Assembly: GCA_035429725.1 (NCBI GenBank)
Contig: DAOMFI010000034.1
Location: forward strand, 1 to 26,311
DNA from: JALORV01 sp035429725
GTDB taxonomy: Bacteria > Pseudomonadota > Gammaproteobacteria > Burkholderiales > Burkholderiaceae_F
Length of the DNA stretch: 26,311 nt
Direction: 5' to 3'
Position 1 is the stretch's first letter, and each line of letters begins with the position of its first letter. Both the position numbers and the translations under genes were made by a program. Shown one piece after another: positions 1-9,593 of the stretch. The notes under the pieces are model-generated. The model was not told the origin of the DNA. It saw only the letters and a program-made list of their open reading frames with translations, and did no database searches.

Positions 1-2
1 CG

Positions 3-2456
3 ACTCCGACCGCGCCGATGGCGGCCGCGCCGGCCCCCGCTCCGGCACCGGCGCCGGCACCCAAAGCGGCGCCGGCGCCTTCGACCGCTGCCGGCGGCAG
101 CTACACCGTCAAGGCGGGCGATACGCTCGGCAAGATCGCCAATCAGAACCGGAGCGCGGCATCACTGGATCAGATGCTGGTCGCACTGTTCCGCGCCAAT
201 CCCGAAGCCTTCATCAATAACAATATGAATCTGCTGCGCGCGGGCGCGCAGCTCTCAATTCCCAGTGACGCCGAGGCGGCTGGACTTTCGGCGCCCGATG
301 CGCGCAAGGAAGTTGTCGCCCAGAGCGCCGACTTTGCCGCGTATCGCAGCCGGCTCGCGCAGGCGGCCGGTGGCGCGGCTCCGGTGGCCAAGGCTCCGGC
401 GGCCGCAGCCGGTGGCGGTCAGGTCACGACCAAGGTTGAGGATCGCAGCGCCACCGCCAAGCCGGGCGGCGACCAGTTGAAGATCGCCAAGGCGGAGGAG
501 AAGGCTTCGGCTGCGGCTGCCGCCGCCGCAAAGGCTGACGAGGCCGCGGCGAAGCAGCGGGCGCTGAAGGAAGAGCAGGAGCGCGCCGCGCAACTCAAGA
601 AGACCAACGAGGCGATCCAGAAGGCGCTTGAAGTACAGAGCAAGGCGGGTGCCCAGGCGCAGAAACAGGCGGAACAGGCGAAAGCCGCTCCGGCCGCCGA
701 ACCCCCGCCGCCACCCGCTGCGGCTGCGCCAGCCCCGGCGCCAGCGCCGGTCGCGGCCGCACCGGCTCCGACGCCGCCGCCCGCAACTCCGGCGCCTGCA
801 CCCGAGCCCATGAAGGCCGAGGCACCGAAGGCCGAGGCGCCGGTCGCCGCCGCGCCGCCGCCGGCACCGGTCAAGAAAGCCGCGCCGCCACCACCGCCCC
901 CCGCTGAGGAGCCGAGCTTCATCGATGACCTGCTTGGCAACACGACCACGCAGCTTGGGCTGGCGGGCATCGTCGCCCTCTTGGCCGGATTGTTCGGCTG
1001 GAGCTGGTATCGCAAGCGCAAGGCCGAAGGCAGCAGCAAGTTCAAGGACACCGAGGAAGGGCTGCAGGCCAATTCGCTGTTTGGCGCCACCGGCGGCCAG
1101 AGCGTCGACACTGGCACCAGCACGTTCAACTCGAGCTTCATTCCCGCGGCTTCGCAGCTCGACTCGAATGAGGTCGATCCGGTCGCCGAGGCCGATGTCT
1201 ACATCGCCTATGGTCGCGAGGAGCAGGCCGAAGACATCCTTAAGGAAGCGCTGCGCATGCAGCCCGACCGCCATGCGGTTCGCGTCAAGCTGCTCGAAAT
1301 CTTCTCGCGACGCGGTGACAAGGCTTCGTTCATGTCGATGATCGAAGACCTGCGTGACCGTACCGGCGGGGCCGGCGAGGACTGGGAAAAGGCCATCAGG
1401 CTTGGCCATGCGGTCGATCCCAACCATCCGATGTTTGCCGGTGCAGCGCCCGATACGGTGGGCCGGGGACCGACCACGGGCTTCCGCCTCGATCCGAACA
1501 CCAAGGGACGTGGCCCCTCGACGCTGGGCGGTGGCCCGACGTCCGGCCTCGATCTCGGTGGCCTGCGCGGCGCCGATTCCGTCATGGACGCCGGCGGCAA
1601 CGCTCCTCCGCTGACCAAGATGGTCGTCGACACCCGCATGACCGGCGCCGACACGACGATGTCTGTCGGTGATACGAAGATGCCTGCCGACACCAAGATG
1701 TCGGGACCGATGACGACGTCCGCGCCGACGACGCAGTTCCGCGCGACCCTGCCGGGCGGGCAGCCGACCACCGGCCTGACGCCGCCAGCTCCGGCGCCGG
1801 CTCCGTCGGCAGCTCCGGACTTCGCGTCGCTCGATTTCGACCTGGGTCCCACCAAGATGAACCTCGAGCCGCCGACAAAGATGCCGACGCTCGATGCGCC
1901 GACGCGGCCGACAGAGATGGACTTCGGATTCAAGCCGACCAGTCCGGTGGGCCGCACCGAGCCGCCGGCGCTGGCCGACCTGGATATCGCCTTGCCACCG
2001 ACGTCTCCCGTGCTGCAGCCGACGGCGACCGGTGCCGGCCTGATTCCGGATCTCGACCTCAACATCCCGTCGACCAAGATGCCGACGCCGCCGGTCACCG
2101 CCGAGGCACTCTCGCGTCCGACGGTCATCGGCAAGAAGCAGCCCGTGACCGCCGAGGTCGGGGCGCTGCCCGACGAACAGGCCCAGCGCCTGACGGCGAA
2201 TACGGACCAGGCCACGGTGCCGCTGATCGACTTCGACCTTTCTGCGGTCAGCCTCAACCCGACGACGAAGCGGGGCGAAACCGAACCCGGCAGCGCGCTG
2301 GCACAACAGATGGCAACCAAGCTCGACCTCGCCCGCGGCTACATCGACCTCGGCGTGAAGGACGGAGCTCGTGAGCTGCTGGACGAGGTGATGCGCGACG
2401 GCACGCGCGAACAGCGCCAGGCGGCCGTTGAACTGATCAAGCAGATCGAAGGCTGA
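3..2456 (+). CDS. fimV: FimV-like LysM/TPR polar hub protein, 5'-truncated by window edge
   Basis: This is the C-terminal part of a FimV family inner-membrane protein, a peptidoglycan-associated scaffold linked to type IV pili, polarity and twitching. The reading frame is open to the left edge, so the true start and signal peptide lie outside. Numbering from the methionine at base 18, a LysM-like peptidoglycan-binding segment (SYTVKAGDTLGKIA) spans about residues 28-82. Next come an Ala/Lys coiled-coil-like stretch, a Pro/Ala-rich linker and one transmembrane helix near residues 310-330 followed by RKRK. A cytoplasmic TPR-like part follows (AYGREEQAEDILKEAL), then a long Thr/Pro/Met-rich region with repeated TKM motifs. 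The end (LARGYIDLGVKDGARELLDEV) is the typical FimV C-terminal domain. Its position upstream of truA is usual in betaproteobacteria. Family assignment is confident; function in this organism is inferred. Confidence 0.88.
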   Translation, partial: TPTAPMAAAPAPAPAPAPAPKAAPAPSTAAGGSYTVKAGDTLGKIANQNRSAASLDQMLVALFRANPEAFINNNMNLLRAGAQLSIPSDAEAAGLSAPDARKEVVAQSADFAAYRSRLAQAAGGAAPVAKAPAAAAGGGQVTTKVEDRSATAKPGGDQLKIAKAEEKASAAAAAAAKADEAAAKQRALKEEQERAAQLKKTNEAIQKALEVQSKAGAQAQKQAEQAKAAPAAEPPPPPAAAAPAPAPAPVAAAPAPTPPPATPAPAPEPMKAEAPKAEAPVAAAPPPAPVKKAAPPPPPPAEEPSFIDDLLGNTTTQLGLAGIVALLAGLFGWSWYRKRKAEGSSKFKDTEEGLQANSLFGATGGQSVDTGTSTFNSSFIPAASQLDSNEVDPVAEADVYIAYGREEQAEDILKEALRMQPDRHAVRVKLLEIFSRRGDKASFMSMIEDLRDRTGGAGEDWEKAIRLGHAVDPNHPMFAGAAPDTVGRGPTTGFRLDPNTKGRGPSTLGGGPTSGLDLGGLRGADSVMDAGGNAPPLTKMVVDTRMTGADTTMSVGDTKMPADTKMSGPMTTSAPTTQFRATLPGGQPTTGLTPPAPAPAPSAAPDFASLDFDLGPTKMNLEPPTKMPTLDAPTRPTEMDFGFKPTSPVGRTEPPALADLDIALPPTSPVLQPTATGAGLIPDLDLNIPSTKMPTPPVTAEALSRPTVIGKKQPVTAEVGALPDEQAQRLTANTDQATVPLIDFDLSAVSLNPTTKRGETEPGSALAQQMATKLDLARGYIDLGVKDGARELLDEVMRDGTREQRQAAVELIKQIEG

Positions 2457-2460
2457 AGGC

Positions 2461-2478
2461 GGCGGGCATGAGCCCGCC
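2461..2478 (+). promoter_or_regulatory. Hairpin presenting a start codon in its loop
   Basis: A perfect 7-bp stem, GGCGGGC/GCCCGCC, encloses the loop ATGA just after the fimV stop. The loop holds the start codon of the small ORF at 2468. No T-run follows, so this is not an intrinsic terminator. It could tune translation of the uORF and, through coupling, truA. The stem is seen directly; the role is inferred. Confidence 0.5.
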
Positions 2479-2530
2479 GGGCCGTCCCAAGGGCAATTCC
2501 CGAGCGCTCCGCGCGAGGGTGGTTCGATGA
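2468..2530 (+). CDS. Putative 20-residue upstream ORF coupled to truA
   Basis: A 20-codon ORF begins with ATG in a hairpin loop and reads MSPPGRPKGNSRALRARVVR. Its TGA stop overlaps the truA ATG as ATGA, so translational coupling is possible. The peptide is Arg/Pro-rich and basic. Its first 17 bases are identical to the first 17 bases of truA. From memory, MSPPGRPKG-type N-termini recur in front of assorted betaproteobacterial genes, but I could not verify this. No Shine-Dalgarno stands clear of the hairpin. It may be a leader peptide, an RNA element that merely looks coding, or a relic of duplication. Confidence 0.35.
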   Translation: MSPPGRPKGNSRALRARVVR

Positions 2531-2543
2531 GCCCGCCGGGCCG
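2468..2543 (+). repeat. 17-bp direct repeat covering uORF and truA start codons
   Basis: The sequence ATGAGCCCGCCGGGCCG occurs exactly at 2468-2484 and again at 2527-2543, a period of 59 bp. Both copies begin with an ATG used as a start codon or potentially so, and both encode MSPPGR. Chance identity of 17 bases at two adjacent start sites is unlikely even in GC-rich DNA, so a duplication or a dispersed element is the simplest reading. Confidence 0.7.
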
Positions 2544-3378
2544 CCTCGGGGCGCATCCCGTGCGCATTGCGCTGGGCATCGAGTATGACGGTGCCAGCTT
2601 CAACGGCTGGCAGACCCAGGCTGATGGCCATTCGGTGCAGGACGCCGTCGAGCGCGCTCTGGCACAAATCGCAGGCGACACTGTCTCGACCATCTGCGCC
2701 GGCCGCACGGATGCCGGCGTACATGCCCTCGATCAGGTCGTTCACTTCGATACAGGCGCCGAGCGACCGCTGACCGCATGGGTGCGCGGCGCCAATCGCT
2801 TTCTCCCTCCGGCCGTGGCCGTGCGCTGGGCACGCGTCGTGCCGGATGACTTCAACGCGCGGTACGCGGCGCGGCGCCGGCGATATGACTACTGGATCCT
2901 GAACGACGCGGTCCGATCTCCACTTGCGCACGGGCGCGCGACCTGGATCTTTCGGCCGCTTGAGGAAACTGCGATGCAACGCGCCGCCGACCACCTGGTC
3001 GGGACGCACGACTTCAGTTCTTTCCGCGCCGCAGAGTGCCAGGCGGCTTCACCGGTGCGTGAACTGCACGAACTCTCGGTGCGAAGATTCGGGCGCTGGA
3101 TCCGCGTCAGCATGACCGCCAATGCGTTCCTGCACCACATGGTGAGGAATATCGTGGGGGCACTCGTCTATGTCGGGACCGGGCGCCAGCAGCCCGAGTG
3201 GATCATTGAACTGCTCGCGGCGCGCGACCGCACCCGCGCTGCGCCGACGCTCGCGGCGGAAGGCCTTTATCTCGCCCGGGTCGAGTACGATGTCCGATTC
3301 GACTTGCCGTCGCCAGGGGCCTCGGTCCCGCACTGGTTGAATGCGAACACGGATCAAGATCTGCGGCCTGACGCGTGA
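2527..3378 (+). CDS. truA: tRNA pseudouridine(38-40) synthase TruA
   Basis: TruA isomerises uridines 38-40 in the anticodon arm of tRNAs to pseudouridine. The 283-residue protein has the family opening RIALGIEYDGASFNGWQ and the catalytic aspartate D62 in AGRTDAGVHA. Later family segments include FNARYAARRRRYDYWI, GTHDFSSFRA and FLHHMVRNIVG. The ATG at 2527 has GAGGGTGG upstream, but its first codons (MSPPGR) belong to a 17-bp duplication. GTG 2560, directly before RIALGIEYDG, is an alternative start. The 3' end overlaps trpF by 38 bases in another frame. Identity is very secure; the exact start is less so. Confidence 0.95.
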   Translation: MSPPGRLGAHPVRIALGIEYDGASFNGWQTQADGHSVQDAVERALAQIAGDTVSTICAGRTDAGVHALDQVVHFDTGAERPLTAWVRGANRFLPPAVAVRWARVVPDDFNARYAARRRRYDYWILNDAVRSPLAHGRATWIFRPLEETAMQRAADHLVGTHDFSSFRAAECQAASPVRELHELSVRRFGRWIRVSMTANAFLHHMVRNIVGALVYVGTGRQQPEWIIELLAARDRTRAAPTLAAEGLYLARVEYDVRFDLPSPGASVPHWLNANTDQDLRPDA

Positions 3379-3969
3379 GGCCGACGTCGAGGCGGCGGTC
3401 GCCGCCGGTGCCGATGCTGTGGGCTTCAACTGCTACGCCAAGAGCGCGCGCCATGTCGCGCCGGCTCGACTGCGTCCCCTGACGCGGGGGCTGCCGCCCT
3501 TTGTCACCCCGGTGCTGCTGTTCGTCAACGCACCGTCCGACCTGATCGAGGATGCGCTGGCCGCCGTTCCGAATGCCCTGCTGCAATTCCACGGCGATGA
3601 GCACGAGGCGGCCTGCAGCCGCTACGGGCATCCGTACGTGCGCGCGCTTCGGATGGAAGAGGGGGTCGATTTGTTAGACTGCGAGCGCCAGTTTGCGTCG
3701 GCGGCGGCGATCCTGCTCGATGCGCCGTCGGCAGGTTATGGCGGCAGCGGCAGCACGTTCGACTGGAACCGCATTCCGTTGCGACGTTCGAAACCGCTGG
3801 TGCTGGCCGGAGGCCTTGTGCCGGGCAATGTCGGGGACGCGGTCCGGCGCGTTCGGCCCTATGCCGTCGATGTCAGCAGCGGCGTCGAAGATGCCCCAGG
3901 AATCAAGAACACCGTGCGCATGAACCAATTCGTGGCGGCCATCCGCGCCGCCGACCAGGCCCTGTCTGC

Positions 3970-3973
<4 letters not shown>
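3341..3973 (+). CDS. trpF: Phosphoribosylanthranilate isomerase
   Basis: TrpF catalyses the Amadori rearrangement of N-(5'-phosphoribosyl)anthranilate to CdRP, the third step of tryptophan synthesis. The 210-residue monofunctional (beta/alpha)8 enzyme begins RTRIKICGLTR, with catalytic base C8. QFHGDE lies at 82-87, general acid D127 in LLDAPSAGYGGSG, and the phosphate-binding segments LAGGL and DVSSGVE follow. The ATG at 3341 lies inside the end of truA and fits the usual family N-terminus. The stop overlaps the trpB start as ATGA. The truA-trpF-trpB order is typical of betaproteobacteria. Confidence 0.96.
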
Positions 3974-5219
<1,246 letters not shown>

Positions 5220-5220
<1 letters not shown>

Positions 5221-6038
5221 TGTCGCGCATTGCCAGGCGTTTTGCGGATCTGAAGGCCGCCGGGCGGAAAGGCCTGGTCCCCTACATCGCGGCCGGGGAC
5301 CCGGCGCCTGAACTCACGGTGCCGCTGATGCTGGCGCTGGCGCGCGCTGGAGCCGATGTCATCGAACTCGGCGTCCCGTTTTCCGATCCGATGGCCGATG
5401 GTCCGGTGATCCAGCGTGCAACCGAGCGCGCGATAAAGAATGGCGTCGGGCTCCGGCAGACGATCGAGTTCGTGCGCCAGTTCCGGCAGGCCGACACGGT
5501 CACTCCGGTGGTGCTGATGGGCTACGCCAACCCGATCGAGCGACTGGGGCGCAGCGCATTCGCCGAAGCGGCGCGCGCGGCCGGAGTCGACGGCGTACTT
5601 GTCGTCGACTATCCACCCGAGGAATGCGCCGAGTTTTCGGCGGCGATGCGTGCTGCAGGAATCGACCCGATCTTCCTGCTGGCGCCGACCTCGACCGACG
5701 CGCGCATCGAGGAAGTGGCGCGGCACGCAGCCGGCTACCTCTACTACGTCAGCCTGAAGGGCATCACCGGTGCCGGTCACCTCGACGTGGCCAGCGTGGC
5801 CGCGAGACTGCCGCTGATACGCCGGCATACCGACGTTCCGGTCGGCGTCGGTTTCGGCATCCGCGATGCGGCGAGTGCCGTCGCGGTGGCGCAGATTGCC
5901 GACGCAGTCGTCATTGGTTCGCGGCTGATCCAGGAGATGGAAGCGGTGCCGCGCGAACGTGCCGTCGAAGCCGTGGAGGCGCTGGTTGCAGGCTTCCGCC
6001 AGGCGCTCGACGCCATGAAGATCCGCGCCGCCGCATGA
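5220..6038 (+). CDS. trpA: Tryptophan synthase alpha chain
   Basis: TrpA cleaves indole-3-glycerol phosphate and channels indole to TrpB. Starting at ATG 5220 the protein has 272 residues, with catalytic E49 (DVIELGVPFSDP) and D60 (MADGP) at the same numbers as in Salmonella TrpA, which supports this start. GVGFGI near residue 204 is the phosphate-binding strand. A longer in-frame start at 5181 would only add an unconserved stretch overlapping trpB. The start is coupled to trpB by TGATG, and GGAGCAAGG lies within the trpB end as ribosome binding site. Confidence 0.97.
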
Positions 6039-6093
6039 ACGTGCCGGTCTTTCCACGCTGGCTGATCCGCAAGACGTCGTCCGGAGGTTGCCG

Positions 6094-6966
6094 ATGAGCT
6101 GGATCGACAAGATCCTTCCGCCGCGCATCAAGCGTGAAGAGGGCGCGGCGCGCAAGGTCGTCCCCGAGGGTCTGTGGACCAAGTGTCCGGGTTGCGAGGC
6201 CGTGCTTTACAGCGCGGAACTCGAGAAGACGCTCATGGTGTGCCCCAAGTGCGCCCATCACCTGCGCATCGGTGCCCGGCCGCGCCTTGACGCCTTGATG
6301 GACGCCGAGGGCCGCTATGAGATCGGGCAGGAAGTGGTGCCGGTTGATGCGCTCAAGTTCAAGGACAGCCGCAAGTACACCGACCGCCTGCGCGAGGCTA
6401 TGGAAGAGACCGGGGAAACCGACGCCCTCGTTGTCATGGGTGGTGCGATCCGCGCAGTGCCGGTGGTGGTGGCGTGCTTCGAGTTCCAGTTCATGGGCGG
6501 CTCGATGGGCTCGGTCGTCGGCGAGCGCTTCGTGCGAGGCGTCGAAACCGCGATCGAGCAGAAGGTGCCGTTCATATGCATTTCGTCCACTGGCGGCGCG
6601 CGCATGCAGGAAGGGCTGCTTTCCCTGTTCCAGATGGCGAAGACCACCGCGATGATCGCGCGGCTGGCCGAAGCAAAGTTGCCGTTCGTGTCGGTGCTGG
6701 CCGACCCGACGATGGGCGGAGTCTCGGCCAGCTTCGCATTCATGGGCGATGTCGTCATCGCCGAGCCGAAAGCCCTGATCGGATTTGCCGGCCCGCGTGT
6801 CATCGAGCAGACAGTGCGCGAGAAACTGCCGGAAGGGTTCCAGCGCGCGGAGTTCCTGCTGACGAAGGGGGCGATCGACATGATCGTCGACCGTCGCGAG
6901 ATGCGGGACCAGATTGCGCGCCTGCTGGCCCTGCTGTTGCGACAACCGGCCGACGCGATTTCATAG
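6094..6966 (+). CDS. accD: Acetyl-CoA carboxylase carboxyltransferase subunit beta
   Basis: AccD with AccA forms the carboxyltransferase that moves CO2 from biotin to acetyl-CoA, giving malonyl-CoA for fatty acid synthesis. The 290-residue protein opens MSWIDKILPPRIK. Its zinc ribbon uses C31, C34, C50 and C53 (CPGC...CPKC). The crotonase-like carboxyltransferase core follows (FEFQFMGGSMGSVVGERF, SSTGGARMQEG, DPTMGGVSASFA, GFAGPRVIEQT). ATG 6094 sits six bases after GGAGG and is preferred over TTG 6088. The trpA-accD gap of 55 bases shows no terminator, so the genes are probably cotranscribed. Confidence 0.97.
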   Translation: MSWIDKILPPRIKREEGAARKVVPEGLWTKCPGCEAVLYSAELEKTLMVCPKCAHHLRIGARPRLDALMDAEGRYEIGQEVVPVDALKFKDSRKYTDRLREAMEETGETDALVVMGGAIRAVPVVVACFEFQFMGGSMGSVVGERFVRGVETAIEQKVPFICISSTGGARMQEGLLSLFQMAKTTAMIARLAEAKLPFVSVLADPTMGGVSASFAFMGDVVIAEPKALIGFAGPRVIEQTVREKLPEGFQRAEFLLTKGAIDMIVDRREMRDQIARLLALLLRQPADAIS

Positions 6967-7006
6967 TTCGGGGAGCCGGCCGCTGCGCGGTCGGCGACGG
7001 ATTCAC

Positions 7007-8296
7007 TTGAAACTGCCTACGCTGGCCGATTGGCTCGCACGCCTTGAGCGCCTGCATCCGAAGGGCATCGACCTCGGCCTGGATCGCGTCCGGGTGGTTG
7101 CGGACCGGCTGGCGTTGCGCCTCGACGCGCCGACATTCATCGTCGGCGGCACCAACGGCAAGGGGTCGACGTGCGCGATGCTGGACAGCATCCTGCGCGC
7201 CGGCGGGTATCGCACGGCGCTCTATACCTCACCGCACCTGCTCGACTTCAACGAGCGTGCACGCATTGACGGCGCGAATGTCTCCGATGCAGCGCTGGTT
7301 GAACAATTCGAGGCAGTCGAGGCCGCGCGCAGCGAAGTGTCACTGACGTACTTCGAGTTCACGACACTCGCCATCCTGCGCCTGTTCGCGGCAGCACGGC
7401 TGGACGCCGCTGTGCTGGAGATCGGGCTCGGAGGACGGCTCGACGCCGTCAACCTGATCGATGCCGACGTGTCGATCGTCACCTCGGTCGACCTGGACCA
7501 CATGGAGTATCTCGGGCCGACGCGTGAGGAGATCGGCTTCGAAAAGGCCCACATCTATCGTCCTGGCCGGCCGGCGATCTGCAGCGATCCGCATCCACCG
7601 CAGTCGCTGCTCGATCATGCGCAGGCGATTGGGGCAGATCTCTGGCGCTTTGGCAGCGACTTCAACTACCAGGGTGACCGGCAGCAATGGGCCTATGGCG
7701 GACGGCACCGGCGCCGCAGCGGACTGCCGTATCCCGCATTGCGCGGCGCCAACCAGCTGCTGAATGCGTCAGGCGTGCTGGCGGCGCTGGAGGCGCTCGA
7801 GGACCGGCTGCCGGTGTCGCAGCAGGCCGTGCGTCAGGGACTGCTGACGGTCGAACTCCCGGCGCGATTCCAGGTTCTGCCGGGTCGGCCGACGACGATC
7901 CTCGACGTGGCGCACAACCCGCATGCGGCCGCAGTCCTGGCCGAAAACCTCGACAACATGGGCTTCTACCCCGTCACGCATGCGGTGTTCGGCATGCTGC
8001 GCGACAAGGACATTGGCGCGGTGGCCGCCAGGCTGGGCCCCCGCGTCGACCACTGGCACATCGGATCCACTCCTGGCCCGCGCGGCTCATCCGCCGCCGA
8101 AGCCGCCGCGATCGTGCGTCGCGCGCTCGGTGGGCCCAAGCTGCCCTCGATTACCGAGCACGACTCCGTCGCCGACGCATACGCCAGCGCGCGCGAGCGT
8201 GCAGGTGCCGATGATAGAATTCTCGCCTTCGGTTCCTTCCTCACCGTGGCCGATGTGATGCGTGTGATGCGCGCGGAGCGTCTGCCGGGAGCGTGA
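7007..8296 (+). CDS. folC: Bifunctional dihydrofolate synthase / folylpolyglutamate synthase
   Basis: FolC adds glutamate to dihydropteroate and extends the polyglutamate tail of folates, using ATP. The protein has the Mur-ligase-like P-loop IVGGTNGKGSTCAML (K52), then SPHLLDFNERARIDG, EIGLGGRLDAVN, SVDLDHMEYLG and DVAHNPHAA. I chose TTG 7007 because LPTLADWLARLERLHPKGIDLGL matches the usual family N-terminus and no ATG is near. It gives 429 residues. The in-frame ATG 6914 would add an unlikely peptide overlapping accD. The ribosome binding site is weak. The end overlaps the next reading region closely, so cotranscription with the SPOR gene is likely. Confidence 0.94.
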   Translation: MKLPTLADWLARLERLHPKGIDLGLDRVRVVADRLALRLDAPTFIVGGTNGKGSTCAMLDSILRAGGYRTALYTSPHLLDFNERARIDGANVSDAALVEQFEAVEAARSEVSLTYFEFTTLAILRLFAAARLDAAVLEIGLGGRLDAVNLIDADVSIVTSVDLDHMEYLGPTREEIGFEKAHIYRPGRPAICSDPHPPQSLLDHAQAIGADLWRFGSDFNYQGDRQQWAYGGRHRRRSGLPYPALRGANQLLNASGVLAALEALEDRLPVSQQAVRQGLLTVELPARFQVLPGRPTTILDVAHNPHAAAVLAENLDNMGFYPVTHAVFGMLRDKDIGAVAARLGPRVDHWHIGSTPGPRGSSAAEAAAIVRRALGGPKLPSITEHDSVADAYASARERAGADDRILAFGSFLTVADVMRVMRAERLPGA

Positions 8297-8316
8297 GGAC
8301 CTCAACTGGAGCGCGG

Positions 8317-9084
8317 ATGTCTTTGGCTTTTTGGCGTCGTAAACCCAAGGCTGATGACGCTGCTCTGTCCCGCTCCTCCCGTTCCGCTGCTGGCGATGAC
8401 GACTCGGGCGCGCGCGCGGATCCCGCCGCGACCTTGCGTGCGCGGGCGCGACGCCGCCTGATTGGCGCGGCCGCGCTGCTGCTGCTGGTCATCATCGTCG
8501 TGCCGATGGTGCTGGATCCGGAGCCCAAGCCGGTGCCGGACAACATTCCGATCGATATCCCCAGCGAGAAGTCCAGGTTTTCGCCGCGACTGACCTTGCC
8601 GCCGGTGCCGGCGCCGGAGAACGTCCCACTGGCACCGCCGCCCGATGCGGCGCCCGCCGTCGCAGCGCCGGCTGCCGATGCCGCAGCGCTCGAGGCGGCG
8701 AAGAAAGAGACGGCGGAGGCGGCAAAGAAAGAGCGGATAGATTCGCCCAAGAAAGACGCGTTGCGACCGGCGCCGGCGGCGAAGGCCGAAGAGCAGCAGG
8801 CCCGCGCGGTGCTGGAAGGCAAAGCCGCGGAGGTCGTTCCCCCACCAGTCAAGGGCGGGAAGTTTGCTGTTCAGGCGGCCGCGACGTCGAGCGAAGCCGC
8901 CGCCCGGGAACTGTCGGAGCGGTTGAAGAAGGCGGGTCTGCCCCCATACACCGAAGGCGTGCAGACGGCCGAGGGGATGCGCTACCGCGTGCGGGTCGGA
9001 CCGTATGCGACGCGCGAGGAGGCCGAGCGGGTACGCGCCCGGCTCAAGTCTCTCGGCATCAGCGCCAACATCGTCACGCCCTAG
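8317..9084 (+). CDS. dedD: SPOR-domain membrane protein (DedD-like)
   Basis: This is a single-pass inner-membrane protein with a periplasmic C-terminal SPOR domain, a fold that binds denuded glycan strands at the division septum. The 255-residue product has a basic cytoplasmic N-terminus, a transmembrane helix about residues 48-66 (GAAALLLLVIIVVPMVL) and a Pro/Ala then Lys/Ala/Glu-rich periplasmic linker. The SPOR domain spans about 180-255 (FAVQAAATSSEAAARELSERL, YRVRVGPYATREEAERV). ATG 8317 with GGAG upstream is preferred to GTG 8293. Position between folC and cvpA matches dedD of E. coli; a direct role in division is inferred from the family. Confidence 0.88.
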   Translation: MSLAFWRRKPKADDAALSRSSRSAAGDDDSGARADPAATLRARARRRLIGAAALLLLVIIVVPMVLDPEPKPVPDNIPIDIPSEKSRFSPRLTLPPVPAPENVPLAPPPDAAPAVAAPAADAAALEAAKKETAEAAKKERIDSPKKDALRPAPAAKAEEQQARAVLEGKAAEVVPPPVKGGKFAVQAAATSSEAAARELSERLKKAGLPPYTEGVQTAEGMRYRVRVGPYATREEAERVRARLKSLGISANIVTP

Positions 9085-9088
9085 ACGC

Positions 9089-9592
9089 ATGACGCCGATC
9101 GACTGGGCCATTGTCGTAACACTCGCCCTGTCGGTATTGCTTGGGGTCATGCGCGGCGTTGTGCGCGAGATGTTCGCTCTGGCGGGATGGATCATCGGTG
9201 TGCTGCTGGCGCTTCAGTTCGCGGCGCCGATCGGAAACTGGCTGCCATTGGAGCTGCCGCTTGGCGCGCGGACGGCGCTTGCTGGCCTGGTGATCGTTGT
9301 CGGAACCCTGCTCGGCGCGGCGCTGGTGGCCGCGCTGCTGCGTGCGGTGCTCAGCGCGGCGAAGCTCTCCATCGAGGATCGGATGCTGGGCGGGCTGTTC
9401 GGCGTGCTGCGCGGGGTGATCCTGATCGGGATTGTCGTGCTGGTCGCCGTCGCGACGAGTGCTCCACGCCAGAACTGGTGGCAGGCGTCGTTGTTGTTGC
9501 CGTGGGCGCAGGCAAGCGTACGATTCGCCTCGCCGTTGCTGCCGGAGTCCCTGGCGCGGTACGTGCCAAACGCGGCAAAGAGGGAGAACTGA
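9089..9592 (+). CDS. cvpA: CvpA family inner-membrane protein
   Basis: CvpA is a small polytopic membrane protein named for colicin V production and linked in several bacteria to envelope stress or bile resistance; its molecular activity is unsettled. The 167-residue product has about four hydrophobic helices, beginning DWAIVVTLALSVLLGVMRGVVREMF. The conserved RGxxREMF and the later GGLFGVLRGVILI are family features. The start four bases after the SPOR gene stop and the placement directly upstream of purF match the classical cvpA-purF pair. Confidence 0.93.
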   Translation: MTPIDWAIVVTLALSVLLGVMRGVVREMFALAGWIIGVLLALQFAAPIGNWLPLELPLGARTALAGLVIVVGTLLGAALVAALLRAVLSAAKLSIEDRMLGGLFGVLRGVILIGIVVLVAVATSAPRQNWWQASLLLPWAQASVRFASPLLPESLARYVPNAAKREN

Positions 9593-9593
9593 G

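Noticed and set aside
2461..2478. Hairpin after fimV as a terminator
   Set aside because: No T-run follows, and the loop holds the start codon of a small ORF, so a translational role is more likely.
255..2708. Very long minus-strand open frame (over 800 codons) opposite the fimV-like gene
   Set aside because: It is Arg-rich low-complexity translation mirroring a GC-rich gene with clear LysM, TPR and FimV C-terminal features on the plus strand. No ribosome binding site or recognisable domain is seen.
6914..8296. folC starting at the ATG inside accD
   Set aside because: The added peptide is Cys/Arg-rich and unlike any FolC N-terminus; the family N-terminus begins at TTG 7007.
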